Source: Pseudomonadota bacterium
GTDB lineage: Bacteria > Pseudomonadota > Alphaproteobacteria > Rhizobiales > Xanthobacteraceae
Direction: 5' to 3'
Length of the DNA: 64,000 nucleotides
NCBI GenBank assembly: GCA_023386635.1
Contig: JAEWJH010000066.1
Span: 3,026 to 67,025 of the forward strand
The notes beneath the pieces were generated by a model. The model saw only the letters and a list, made by a program, of their open reading frames with translations, was not told the origin of the DNA and made no database searches. The position numbers and the translations under genes are program-made. Below are positions 25,180 through 33,868 of this stretch, piece by piece. The stretch's first letter is position 1, and each line of letters starts with the position of its first letter.

Positions 25180-25938
25180 ATGCAGATCACCGGACATGCA
25201 GCGATCGTCACCGGCGGCGGCTCGGGCCTCGGCGCGGCGACCGCAGAGCGGCTGGCCAAGGCCGGCGCACGCGTGGCGATCCTCGACGTCAACAAGGACG
25301 CCGCCGCCGCCGTAGCGAAGAAGATCGGCGGCATCGCCGTCTACTGCGACGTTACCGATGCGAAGAGCGGCGAGGACGCCATCGCCGAAGCGGCTTCCGC
25401 GCACAACACCGCGCGCATCCTGATCAACTGCGCCGGCGTCGGTCCGGCCAAGCGGATCGTCGGAAAAGACGGACCGCAGCCGCTCGCCGATTTCGAGAAG
25501 GTGGTGAAGATCAACCTGATCGGCACCTTCAATATGCTGCGGCTCGCCGCGGCGGCGATGCAGACGCTGGAGCCGGTCGACGGCGAACGCGGCGTGATCA
25601 TCAACACCGCGTCGGTCGCCGCCTATGAGGGCCAGATCGGACAAGCGGCCTACGCGTCGTCGAAGGGCGGCGTCGCCGCGCTGACGTTGCCGGCCGCGCG
25701 CGAGCTGGCGCAGTTCGGCATCCGCGTGCTGGCGATCGCGCCCGGCATCTTCGGCACGCCGATGCTGCGCGCGCTGCCGCAGGAGGCGCAGGATTCGCTG
25801 GGCGCCTCGGTGCCGTTCCCGAAGCGGCTCGGCGAACCGGCGGAATATGCGGCGCTAGCGCAGCATATGATCGAGAACGGCTATCTCAACGGCGAGAACA
25901 TCCGCATCGACGGCGCGCTGCGTATGGCACCGAGGTAA
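25180..25938 (+). CDS. SDR, 3-hydroxyacyl-CoA dehydrogenase type II-like
   Basis: A 252-residue SDR with TGGGSGLGAAT (11-21), NCAG (83-86) and the catalytic Ser145, Tyr158 and Lys162. The overall pattern, including LTLPAARELAQFGIRVLAIAPGIFGTPML and PFPKRLGEPAEYA, is that of HSD17B10-like (3R/S)-hydroxyacyl-CoA dehydrogenases. It could oxidise a 3-hydroxy-3-aryl-propionyl-CoA made from the ligase product. It follows the ligase by 15 bases. A hydratase and a dedicated thiolase would still be needed for a full beta-oxidation turn. Confidence 0.87.
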   Translation: MQITGHAAIVTGGGSGLGAATAERLAKAGARVAILDVNKDAAAAVAKKIGGIAVYCDVTDAKSGEDAIAEAASAHNTARILINCAGVGPAKRIVGKDGPQPLADFEKVVKINLIGTFNMLRLAAAAMQTLEPVDGERGVIINTASVAAYEGQIGQAAYASSKGGVAALTLPAARELAQFGIRVLAIAPGIFGTPMLRALPQEAQDSLGASVPFPKRLGEPAEYAALAQHMIENGYLNGENIRIDGALRMAPR

Positions 25939-26022
25939 GGACGCCTCCGCGACAGCGTCACCCCTGTTGCCGTCACGCGCGGTCGCTATAGTGGCGACCA
26001 TCCGCCGCTGAGGAATGACCGC

Positions 26023-26448
26023 ATGCTCAAGAACTCCCGCACCTTCATCATCGAATGGGGCGACTGCGATCCGGCGCAGATCGTGTTCTATCCGCGCTAC
26101 TTCGCCATGTTCGATCATTCGACGACCATGCTGATCTCGGCGGCGAGCAAGCTCACCAAGTATCAGCTTTTTCAGACCTATGATGTGGCCGGCTATCCGA
26201 TGGTGGACACGCAGGGCAAATTCCACAGCCCAAACCGGTTCGGCGACACGGTGACGATCGAGTCCGAATTCACCCGCGTCGGTACGTCGAGCTTCGACAT
26301 CACCCACCGCATCGTCAAGGACGGCAAGGTGACGGTGGAAGGCTTCGAGAAGCGTGTCTGGGTCGGGCGCGATCCGAACGATCCGTCGAAGATCAAATCG
26401 AAACCGATCCCGGACAATCTGGCGAAGCTGTTTCGCGGCGAAGCCTGA
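26023..26448 (+). CDS. 4-hydroxybenzoyl-CoA thioesterase family protein
   Basis: A 141-residue hot-dog thioesterase. EWGDCDPAQIVFYPRYFAMFD places the catalytic Asp at about residue 16, as in the Pseudomonas CBS-3 4-hydroxybenzoyl-CoA thioesterase subclass, whose length is also about 141. It should release an aromatic acid from its CoA ester. It lies 84 bases after the SDR gene in the same direction and is convergent with marR, with 7 bases between stops. Substrate specificity (4-hydroxybenzoyl, gentisyl or another aryl-CoA) is not determined. Confidence 0.85.
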   Translation: MLKNSRTFIIEWGDCDPAQIVFYPRYFAMFDHSTTMLISAASKLTKYQLFQTYDVAGYPMVDTQGKFHSPNRFGDTVTIESEFTRVGTSSFDITHRIVKDGKVTVEGFEKRVWVGRDPNDPSKIKSKPIPDNLAKLFRGEA

Positions 26449-26455
26449 CGTCCCC

Positions 26456-26962
26456 CTATCCGCCGAGCGTATCGACGATGCGCTTGAGCGCGCGCAGCAC
26501 CGCCGGGCGTTGCCGCCCGACGATCGCATCGAGATCGCGATCATGCGCCCGCGCGCAGGCGGCAAGCTCGCGCAGGATCTTCTCGCCCGCCGCCGTCAGC
26601 CGCAGCCGATAAGCCCGTTTGTCGGCATCGGTGCGCGTGCGCCGCACCAGACCGCGCCGCGCCAGATCGTCGATCGCCGGCGTCAACGTCGACTTGTCGA
26701 TGCCGATTGCCTGGCTCAACACGGTCTGGCTGATGTCAGGATTCTTGCCGATCACCATCAGCGCGGCGAACCGGCCCGGATTGAGATCGTGCTCGCGGGT
26801 GCGCCGCGCAAACGCCTGAAACGACGCGATCTGCGCCATGCGCAGGTAAAAACCGATCCAGCCGCCGAGCGGCCCCAGATCAACCGCCGGCGCGGCGCCG
26901 GATTTTTTCTTCCGCGCCGCAGCATCTCTTTTTTGTCTTGCAGCAGAAATCTTGCGCGGCAC
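26456..26962 (-). CDS. MarR family regulator of the aryl-acid locus
   Basis: A 168-residue winged-helix repressor with a basic N-terminal tail (MPRKISAARQKRDAAARKKK). The DNA-binding part contains DISQTVLSQAIGIDKSTLTP and wing RRTRTDADKRAYRLRLT. The first codon appears to be GTG (26962), with no strong ribosome-binding site visible. It is divergent from the TRAP operon, with an inverted repeat 14-33 bases upstream of its start. By analogy with CouR/FerR-type MarR proteins it may sense an aryl-CoA or aryl acid (inference). Confidence 0.85.
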   Translation of the reverse strand: MPRKISAARQKRDAAARKKKSGAAPAVDLGPLGGWIGFYLRMAQIASFQAFARRTREHDLNPGRFAALMVIGKNPDISQTVLSQAIGIDKSTLTPAIDDLARRGLVRRTRTDADKRAYRLRLTAAGEKILRELAACARAHDRDLDAIVGRQRPAVLRALKRIVDTLGG

Positions 26963-26975
26963 GGCCGACCCAAAA

Positions 26976-26995
26976 ATAGTTTGATCTCCAACTAT
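26976..26995. promoter_or_regulatory. inverted repeat in the marR-dctP intergenic region
   Basis: ATAGTT-TGATCTCC-AACTAT, a perfect 6-bp dyad over 20 bases, is placed to control both marR and the TRAP/oxidoreductase operon. Nearby, GGTCAACTTGGTCAAC (27033-27048) is a 9-base-period direct repeat that could hold a further site. Confidence 0.55.
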
Positions 26996-27074
26996 GCCGG
27001 ATTAAACTGACGGCTGCTATCGGCTGAATCAAGGTCAACTTGGTCAACAACGATATCGTCCGGGGAGGACATTC

Positions 27075-28133
27075 ATGCAGGCAAGTCGTCACCTGACCCG
27101 TCGCCATCTGGCGGGCGCCGTCTCCGCCACCGCTCTAGCGCTGCTGCTCGCCACCGCGCCGCAAGCGAACGCGCAGGACAAGACCTTCGAATTGAAGCTC
27201 GCGCACTGGGTGCCGCCGTCGCATCCGCTGCAGAAGGCGCTGGAAGACTGGGGTGCCTCCGTCGAGAAGGCGTCGAACGGCACGATCAAATACAAGGTCT
27301 ATCCATCGCAGCAGCTCGGCAAGGCGTTCGACCATTACGACATGGCGCGCGACGGCATCGCCGATCTCACTTATGTCAATCCCGGCTATCAGCCCGGCCG
27401 CTTCCCGATCATCGGCGCCGGCGAACTGCCGTTCCTGTTCGCCAATGCCAAGGGCGGCTCGCAGGCGATCGACGCCTGGTATCGCAAATATGCCAGCCGC
27501 GAGATGAAGGACGTGAAGTTCTGCCTCGCCTTCATCCACGATCCCGGCTCGTTCCATTCCAAGACCAAGAAGATCATGGTGCCGGCCGACATCAAGGGCA
27601 TGAAGATCCGCCCGGCGCACGCCACCATGGCGACCTTCGTCACCTCGCTCGGCGGCACCAACGTGCAGTCGAGCGCGCCGGAAGTGCGCGACATCCTCGA
27701 GAAGGGCGTCGCCGACGCGGTGACCTTCCCGTGGGGCTCGGTGCCGCTGTTCGGCATCGACAAGGTCACGAAGTACCATATGGACGTGCCGCTCTACGCG
27801 ACCACCTTCGTGTTCGTATTCAACAAGGACAAATATGCGGCCATGTCGGCCGCGCAGAAGAAAGTGATCGACGATCACTGCACGAACGACTGGGCGTTGA
27901 AGGTTGCCGCGCCATGGGCGGACTTCGAACATGCCGGCATCGCCAAGCTCAAGGCCGACTCCGCGCATGAGGTCTATCCGATCACGCCGGCGCAGCTCGG
28001 CGAATGGAAGAAGGCCGCGGAACCGCTGGAGAAGACCTGGGCCAACAATGTCCGCAAGGCCGGCGGCAATCCCGATACGATCATGAAGGAGCTGAAGGCC
28101 GAACTGGTGAAGTTCAAGTCGGCGGCGAACTAA
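27075..28133 (+). CDS. TRAP transporter substrate-binding protein DctP
   Basis: A 352-residue periplasmic receptor. A twin-Arg-containing signal segment (MQASRHLTRRHLAGAVSATA) with cleavage near NAQD (about residue 33) precedes the mature start FELKLAHWVPPSHPLQKALE. The DctP pattern with VRDILEKGVADAVTFPWGS, including the ligand-carboxylate Arg region KIRPAHATM, fits binding of an organic anion. It is the first gene of a TRAP set (P, Q, M) divergent from marR. The surrounding genes suggest an aromatic acid as ligand. Confidence 0.93.
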   Translation: MQASRHLTRRHLAGAVSATALALLLATAPQANAQDKTFELKLAHWVPPSHPLQKALEDWGASVEKASNGTIKYKVYPSQQLGKAFDHYDMARDGIADLTYVNPGYQPGRFPIIGAGELPFLFANAKGGSQAIDAWYRKYASREMKDVKFCLAFIHDPGSFHSKTKKIMVPADIKGMKIRPAHATMATFVTSLGGTNVQSSAPEVRDILEKGVADAVTFPWGSVPLFGIDKVTKYHMDVPLYATTFVFVFNKDKYAAMSAAQKKVIDDHCTNDWALKVAAPWADFEHAGIAKLKADSAHEVYPITPAQLGEWKKAAEPLEKTWANNVRKAGGNPDTIMKELKAELVKFKSAAN

Positions 28134-28657
28134 TGACCTCCGAGGCCATCGCCAGCGGGCCGGTCGACCGGTTCATCGCAGCGATCGAACTGACGGCGGC
28201 GGGATTTCTCGCCGTCGTCACGGCCATCACTTTCGTTTCTGTTTTTCTGCGTTACCTGTTCGTCTGGTCGATTCCGGACGCCTACGATGTATCGAGCCTG
28301 TTGCTCGGCATCCTGATCTTTTGGGGCATCGCGGGCGCGAGCTATCGGGGCGACCACATCACCGTCGATCTGTTGTGGTCGGCGATCCCGCCCCGCGCGC
28401 AACGGGCGATGGACATCTTCGCCAGTCTGCTCACCCTGTTTGCGCTGACGATCTTCACCTGGATGGTCGGCCTCAAGGTGATCAATACCCATGCCGACCA
28501 GGTTGCGACGTTCGATCTCCGCCAACCGGTGTGGATCTATTATTTCGTCGCCTGGATCGGTCTCGCTGCTGCGATCCTTATGCTGCTGGCCCGCACGGTG
28601 CGGCTGCTGATCGCGCCGGAGCGCCTGACCAGGAGCGAGACGCGGCCGATCGAATGA
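28133..28657 (+). CDS. TRAP transporter small permease DctQ
   Basis: A 174-residue four-helix membrane protein. It starts at ATG 28133, which shares one base with the dctP stop (TAATG). It contains the DctQ signature RYLFVWSIPDAYDVSSLLLG followed by WGIAGASYRGDHITVDLL. It forms the small membrane subunit with DctM. An upstream in-frame extension inside dctP is rejected. Confidence 0.92.
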   Translation: MTSEAIASGPVDRFIAAIELTAAGFLAVVTAITFVSVFLRYLFVWSIPDAYDVSSLLLGILIFWGIAGASYRGDHITVDLLWSAIPPRAQRAMDIFASLLTLFALTIFTWMVGLKVINTHADQVATFDLRQPVWIYYFVAWIGLAAAILMLLARTVRLLIAPERLTRSETRPIE

Positions 28658-28694
28658 GGCGCTCCGCCCATCCGCTATCCAGGGATCAACGCTG

Positions 28695-29993
28695 ATGAAT
28701 AGCGATCTCGTCGCCATCCTCGGCTTCGTCGCCTTGTTTGTGCTGATGCTGCTGCGCGTCCCGGTCGGTATCGCCATGGGATTCGTCGGCGTGGTGGGCT
28801 TCGGCTATTCCGCCGACTGGTGGCCGGCACTGAAACTGCTTGCGCAATCGCCGATGCGCACCGCCACCTCCGCGGAGTTCGCGGTGATCCCGCTATTCCT
28901 GCTGATGGGCGCGCTCGCGTCCACCTCCGGCATGAGCCGCGAACTGTTTCGCGCGTCCAACACATTCCTCGGCCATCTGCGCGGCGGACTGGGCATCGCC
29001 ACCATCGCGGCCTGCGGCGGGTTCGCCGCGATTTGCGGCTCGTCGGTCGCGACCGCGGCGACATTCTCCACCGTCGCCTATCCGGAGATGCGTCGGCACG
29101 GCTATCCGCAGAGCTTCGCCACTGGCGTGATCGCGGCCGGCGGATCGCTCGGCATCATGATCCCGCCGTCCACGGTGCTCGCCGTCTACGGCCTGATCAC
29201 AGAGCAGGACATCGGCAAGCTGTTTATCGCCGGGATTGTGCCGGGACTGCTCGCCGTGGCGATGTATATCGTCACCATCAATATCATTGGGGTGGTGCGG
29301 CCCGGCTTTCTTCCCGCGACCCCGCGCCATTCCTGGAAAGAACGGCTCGATTCGCTGCGCGACGTCTGGGCCGTGCTGCTGCTGTTCATTTTCATTCTCG
29401 GCGGCCTTTATGGCGGCGTCTTCACCGCCACCGAGGCCGGTGGCGCGGGGGCGGGCGGCGCCTTCATCATCGCCATGTTGCGCCGGCGGCTCACCGCAAA
29501 AGCCTTCTGGCAAAGCTGCGTCGAAACGGTGCGAACGACCGCCGCCGTGTTCACCATCCTGATCGGCGCGTTGATCTTCGGCTATTTCCTGACGATCACG
29601 CAGACGCCGCAAAAGGTCACCGAGTTCCTGACCAGTCTCGGCCTCGGCCCTTACGGGGTCCTCACCATCATCATGCTGATGTATCTCGTCCTCGGCTGCG
29701 TGATGGACGCGATGGCGATGATCATCCTCACGGTTCCGATCGTGTTCCCGGTGATCAAGCAGCTTGGCTTCGATCCGATCTGGTTCGGCGTCATCATCGT
29801 GATGACGGTCGAACTCGGCCTGATCCATCCGCCGGTCGGCATGAATGTCTTTGTCATCAAAAGTGTCGTCAAAGACGTGAAACTATCGACTGTCTTCTAC
29901 GGTGTGATGCCGTTCGTCATCACCGACATTATACGCCTGATCATCCTGATCGCGTTCCCGATCCTGGCACTCTGGCTGCCGTCGCATATGTAA
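28695..29993 (+). CDS. TRAP transporter large permease DctM
   Basis: A 432-residue, roughly 12-helix Na+-coupled permease subunit. Typical segments are LRVPVGIAMGFVGVVG near the N-terminus, GGFAAICGSSVATAATFSTVAYPEM, GSLGIMIPPSTVLAVYG and ELGLIHPPVGMNVFVI. It completes the DctPQM importer and lies 37 bases after dctQ. The ferredoxin-oxidoreductase genes follow 19 bases downstream, so transport and metabolism are probably co-transcribed. Confidence 0.95.
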   Translation: MNSDLVAILGFVALFVLMLLRVPVGIAMGFVGVVGFGYSADWWPALKLLAQSPMRTATSAEFAVIPLFLLMGALASTSGMSRELFRASNTFLGHLRGGLGIATIAACGGFAAICGSSVATAATFSTVAYPEMRRHGYPQSFATGVIAAGGSLGIMIPPSTVLAVYGLITEQDIGKLFIAGIVPGLLAVAMYIVTINIIGVVRPGFLPATPRHSWKERLDSLRDVWAVLLLFIFILGGLYGGVFTATEAGGAGAGGAFIIAMLRRRLTAKAFWQSCVETVRTTAAVFTILIGALIFGYFLTITQTPQKVTEFLTSLGLGPYGVLTIIMLMYLVLGCVMDAMAMIILTVPIVFPVIKQLGFDPIWFGVIIVMTVELGLIHPPVGMNVFVIKSVVKDVKLSTVFYGVMPFVITDIIRLIILIAFPILALWLPSHM

Positions 29994-30012
29994 GGCTTGA
30001 ATCGAGGGTGTC

Positions 30013-32226
30013 ATGGCAGAGCGTTCATTCAGCAAAGAAGTCGAGGCGCTGAAACTCGGCGACGGCGATACCTTCGAGGGCGAAGGCATTCTCGCCGTGA
30101 CCAAAGCGCTGCTGCAGTCCGGCGTGTCCTATGTCGGTGGTTATCAGGGCGCGCCCGTGTCGCATCTGATCGACGTGATGGTCGATGCCGGCGACCTGCT
30201 CGAGGATCTCGGCGTGCATCTGGAGACCTGCACCAACGAGGCCTCCGCCGCGGCGATGCTCGGCGCCTCGATCAACTATCCGCTGCGCGGCGCGGTGACG
30301 TGGAAATCCGTGGTTGGCACCAATGTCGCGGCCGATGCGCTGTCGAACCTCGCTTCGCCCGGCGTCATCGGCGGCGCGATGATCGTCATCGGCGAAGACT
30401 ACGGCGAAGGCGCGAGCGTGATCCAGGAACGTTCTTATGCCTACGCCATGAAGTGCGGCATCTGGCTGCTCGATCCGCGACCCGATCTGCCCACCATCGT
30501 CAACACCGTCGAACAGGGCTTCGCGCTATCGGAAGCGACCCACGCACCGGTGATGCTCGAATTGCGCATCCGTGCCTGCCATGTCACCGGCGAATTCACC
30601 GCCAAGGACAACCGGCGTGGCCAGTTTTCCGGCCGCAACAAGCTCTCCGGCCCGCCGAAATTCGATTACATGCGGCTGGCGCATCCGCCGGTGACCTTCG
30701 TGCACGAGAAGCTGAAAGCCGAGCATCGGCTGCCGGCCGCGCAGGCATTCGCGCGCGAGCACAAGCTCAACGAGGTGTTTGACGGCGACGTGAGCGAGAT
30801 CGGCATCATCGTTCTCGGCGGCCTCTATAATAGTGTCGTGCGCACGCTCGGCCGTATCGGCCTCGCCGATCTGTTCGGCGCCGCGCGCATCCCGATCTAT
30901 GTGCTCAACCTCGCCTATCCGCTGGTGCCCGACGAGGTCGCGCAGTTCTGCGCCGGCAAGCGCGCCGTTCTGATCGTCGAAGAAGGCAACCCGGACTACA
31001 TCGAGCAGCAGATCAACACGCAGCTGCGCCGCGCCGATATCCAGACCCGCATCCACGGCAAGGACTGCCTGCCCGACGCCGGCGAATATACGCAGGACGT
31101 GCTGCTGCGCGGCCTCGCCGCGTTCCTCACCAAAACGCGGCCGGCGGGCGTCGATGCCGATGCGATCGCCGCGCGGGTCGAGACCATGCTGGCGCACCGC
31201 CCGGCCGCGACGAAATCAACCGGCGAGATTCCGCCGCGGCCGCCGGGCTTCTGCACCGGCTGCCCGGAGCGGCCGGTGTTTTCCGCCATCAAGCTGATGC
31301 AGCGCGAACTCGGCCCGACGCATATCTCCACCGACATCGGCTGCCACTCGTTCGCGACGCTGCCGCCGTTCTCCATGGGCAACTCGATCCTCGGCTACGG
31401 CATGTCGCTGGCCGCCGCCGCCGCGGTCGGCCCGAACATGGAGCGACGGCCGATCACGGTGATGGGCGACGGCGGCTTCTGGCACAACGGCCTGATCACC
31501 GGCGTCGCCTCCAACCTGTTCAACAAGGGCGACGGCGTGCTTGTTGTCATGCAAAATGGCTACACCTCGGCGACCGGCCAGCAGTTCATGCCGTCGAGCA
31601 AGGACAGCTACGCGGCCGCCGGCCAGACCATGGATATCGAACAGACGCTGCGCACCTTCGGCGTCAAATGGCTGCGCACGGTCCGCACCTACAATGTCGC
31701 GACCATGCTCAAGACGCTGAAGGAGGCGATGCAGACCGCCGAGCGCGGCCTCAAGGTGATCATCGCAGACGGCGAATGCCAGCTCGCGCGCCAGCGCCGC
31801 GTCCGCGTCGAGGATGCCGAGAAGCTCAAGCGTGGCGAGCGCGTCACCCGTGCGCGCTACGGCGTCGACGATGAAATCTGCACCGGCGATCATTCCTGCA
31901 TGCGGCTCTCCGGCTGTCCGTCGCTGACGGTGAAGCCGTCGCCCGATCCGCTGCGCACCGATCCGGTCGCGACCGTGATCGAGAGTTGCGTCGGCTGCGG
32001 CCTGTGCGGCGAGGTCGCACACGCCGCCGTGCTGTGCCCGTCGTTCTATCGCGCCGAGATCGTCCGCAACGCCACCGCGTGGGACCGCTTCCTGTTCGCG
32101 ATGCGCCGCGGTTTCCTCGGCCTGTTCGGTATCCGCTTCCCGCACGCCGATCCGGCGCGCGCGCCGATCCCCGCGCTCGCGCGCGCCAACACCACCCTCG
32201 ACGCACGCACAACGACACCGACATGA
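30013..32226 (+). CDS. indolepyruvate ferredoxin oxidoreductase-like alpha subunit (IorA)
   Basis: A 737-residue thiamine diphosphate enzyme subunit. The N-terminal PFOR domain I (GGYQGAPVSHLIDVM) is followed by a TPP-binding C-terminal part (GDGGFWHNGLITGVASNLFN). IorA hallmarks are FCTGCPERPVF, STDIGCHSFATLPPF and GDHSCMRLSGCPSLT. A cysteine cluster ESCVGCGLCGEVAHAAVLC near residue 660-680 suggests one Fe-S cluster rather than the two-cluster ferredoxin tail of archaeal IorA. The family oxidatively decarboxylates arylpyruvates to arylacetyl-CoA. Its partner starts at ATG 32223, overlapping by ATGA. Confidence 0.85.
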   Translation: MAERSFSKEVEALKLGDGDTFEGEGILAVTKALLQSGVSYVGGYQGAPVSHLIDVMVDAGDLLEDLGVHLETCTNEASAAAMLGASINYPLRGAVTWKSVVGTNVAADALSNLASPGVIGGAMIVIGEDYGEGASVIQERSYAYAMKCGIWLLDPRPDLPTIVNTVEQGFALSEATHAPVMLELRIRACHVTGEFTAKDNRRGQFSGRNKLSGPPKFDYMRLAHPPVTFVHEKLKAEHRLPAAQAFAREHKLNEVFDGDVSEIGIIVLGGLYNSVVRTLGRIGLADLFGAARIPIYVLNLAYPLVPDEVAQFCAGKRAVLIVEEGNPDYIEQQINTQLRRADIQTRIHGKDCLPDAGEYTQDVLLRGLAAFLTKTRPAGVDADAIAARVETMLAHRPAATKSTGEIPPRPPGFCTGCPERPVFSAIKLMQRELGPTHISTDIGCHSFATLPPFSMGNSILGYGMSLAAAAAVGPNMERRPITVMGDGGFWHNGLITGVASNLFNKGDGVLVVMQNGYTSATGQQFMPSSKDSYAAAGQTMDIEQTLRTFGVKWLRTVRTYNVATMLKTLKEAMQTAERGLKVIIADGECQLARQRRVRVEDAEKLKRGERVTRARYGVDDEICTGDHSCMRLSGCPSLTVKPSPDPLRTDPVATVIESCVGCGLCGEVAHAAVLCPSFYRAEIVRNATAWDRFLFAMRRGFLGLFGIRFPHADPARAPIPALARANTTLDARTTTPT

Positions 32227-33740
32227 GCGCCGTACCCGATCGCCCCATCACCCTGCTGATTGCTGCCTTGGGCGGCGAAGGCGGCGGCGTGCTCACTGAC
32301 TGGATCGTGAAAGCGGCGACGCACGCCGGCTATCCGGTGCAGAGCACGTCGATCCCCGGCGTCGCGCAACGTACCGGCGCCACCACTTATTATATCGAGG
32401 TCGTGCCGGCGACCTGGCGCACGCTCAACGGCCGCCGGCCGGTGCTGTCGCTGACGCCCGGCGTTGGCGATGTCGACATCATGGCCGCGACCGAACTGCT
32501 CGAAGCCGGCCGCGCCATCGCCAACGGGTTCGTCACCCGTAACCGCACACTGATGATCGGCTCGACCGGCCGCTCCTATCTCACCACCGAAAAGATGGCG
32601 ATGGGCGACGGCCGCTATGACCGCGACCTGCTCATTCAGGCGATCAACGACAATGCGCGCGACAATCTGCTGATCGACATGGAGACCCTGGCCAAGGTCA
32701 ACGGCACCATGATCAGCTCGGTGATGCTCGGCGCGCTCGCCGGGAGCGGTGTGCTGCCGATGACGGCGGACGATTTCGAGGCGGCGATCCGCGCCGAAGG
32801 CAAAGCGGCCGCCGCCAATCTGCGTGGCTTCCGCGCCGGGCTTGACGCGGCGAAAGCGCGGCCGCCGGTTGCTCCGCCGGAAGAGGTCAAGAAGCGCAGC
32901 CGCGAGACGCTCGCCGATCTGGAGCACGCCGCAATGGCGTTCCCCGAGGCCGCGCGCGACATCGTGCTGGAAGGCGTGCGCCGCCTCGTCGTCTATCAGA
33001 GCCCGCGTTACGCGCGACTCTATCTCGACCGGCTCGCGCCGCTGGTGAAGGGCGATCCGATCCTGCTGCGCGAAACGGCGCGGCATCTCGCCGTGCGCAT
33101 GTCGTTCGAGGACGTGATCCGCGTCGCGCAGGCGAAGATCGCCCCGGAACGTTTCGCGCGCATCGCCCGCGAGGAACTGAAGGCCTCAGGCGAGCCTTTC
33201 ATCATCACCGATTTCCTGAAACCCGGCATCGACGAATTCTGCCAGATTTTGCCGCCGCGCCTGGCGCGCGCGATCCTGCGGGTGTCGGCGCGGCGCGGCT
33301 GGCTCGGCCGGGTCTATTTCGGGATGGAGGTGAACACCACTTCCATTACTGGTTTTCTGCGGTTCTGGCTGCTCGCCAAATTGCGCGGGTGGCGGCCACA
33401 TTGCCATCGCTACCACGAGGAGCAGGCTACGATCGAAAGCTGGCTCGGCCTCATTCGCGACGCGGCGACCCGCTCACCCGAACTGGCGCGCGAGATCGCC
33501 GAATGCGCCCGCCTGATCAAGGGCTATGGCGACACCCACGCGCGCGGAACGGCGAATTTCGCGAGCATCGAGACTCAGGTGATCCGGCCGGCACTGGCGG
33601 GCACGATCCCGCTGCCGCTCGCGGTCGACGCCGTCGCCAGCGCCCGCGCTGCCGCCCTGGCCGATCCGGAGGGCGAGAGCCTCACCCGCTGTCTCGCCGC
33701 CATCGCCGCGCAGACGGAGCTGCCCACCGCAGCGGAATGA
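32223..33740 (+). CDS. indolepyruvate oxidoreductase-like beta subunit with DUF6537 extension (IorB)
   Basis: A 505-residue subunit. Residues about 1-190 form the PFOR gamma-type domain (LIAALGGEGGGVLTDWIVKA, STSIPGVAQRTGATTYYIE). The long C-terminal extension carries the DUF6537-type ending seen in proteobacterial IorB, including LIKGYGDTHARG. The start overlaps the alpha subunit stop. Together the pair forms a two-subunit 2-oxoacid:acceptor oxidoreductase. The electron acceptor is not encoded nearby. The metabolic reason for its place in an aryl-CoA ligase/TRAP locus is open. Confidence 0.85.
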   Translation: MSAVPDRPITLLIAALGGEGGGVLTDWIVKAATHAGYPVQSTSIPGVAQRTGATTYYIEVVPATWRTLNGRRPVLSLTPGVGDVDIMAATELLEAGRAIANGFVTRNRTLMIGSTGRSYLTTEKMAMGDGRYDRDLLIQAINDNARDNLLIDMETLAKVNGTMISSVMLGALAGSGVLPMTADDFEAAIRAEGKAAAANLRGFRAGLDAAKARPPVAPPEEVKKRSRETLADLEHAAMAFPEAARDIVLEGVRRLVVYQSPRYARLYLDRLAPLVKGDPILLRETARHLAVRMSFEDVIRVAQAKIAPERFARIAREELKASGEPFIITDFLKPGIDEFCQILPPRLARAILRVSARRGWLGRVYFGMEVNTTSITGFLRFWLLAKLRGWRPHCHRYHEEQATIESWLGLIRDAATRSPELAREIAECARLIKGYGDTHARGTANFASIETQVIRPALAGTIPLPLAVDAVASARAAALADPEGESLTRCLAAIAAQTELPTAAE

Positions 33741-33868
33741 TGCGCTGATCCCGCGGCGCGATATGAAATGGGGGAAGAGCGTGGCTGCCATGCGGTCCGT
33801 CCCCCGCGCCACGCTTGCGTCGCGACGCCTAAACACCGCATAAATCATCACCACATCGAGGGGCAGCC

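Noticed and set aside
23050..25644. An 864-codon open frame on the minus strand
   Set aside because: It lies antisense to the ligase and SDR genes, is rich in Arg, His, Gln and Asp as expected of antisense GC-rich DNA, and has no recognisable domain or ribosome-binding site.
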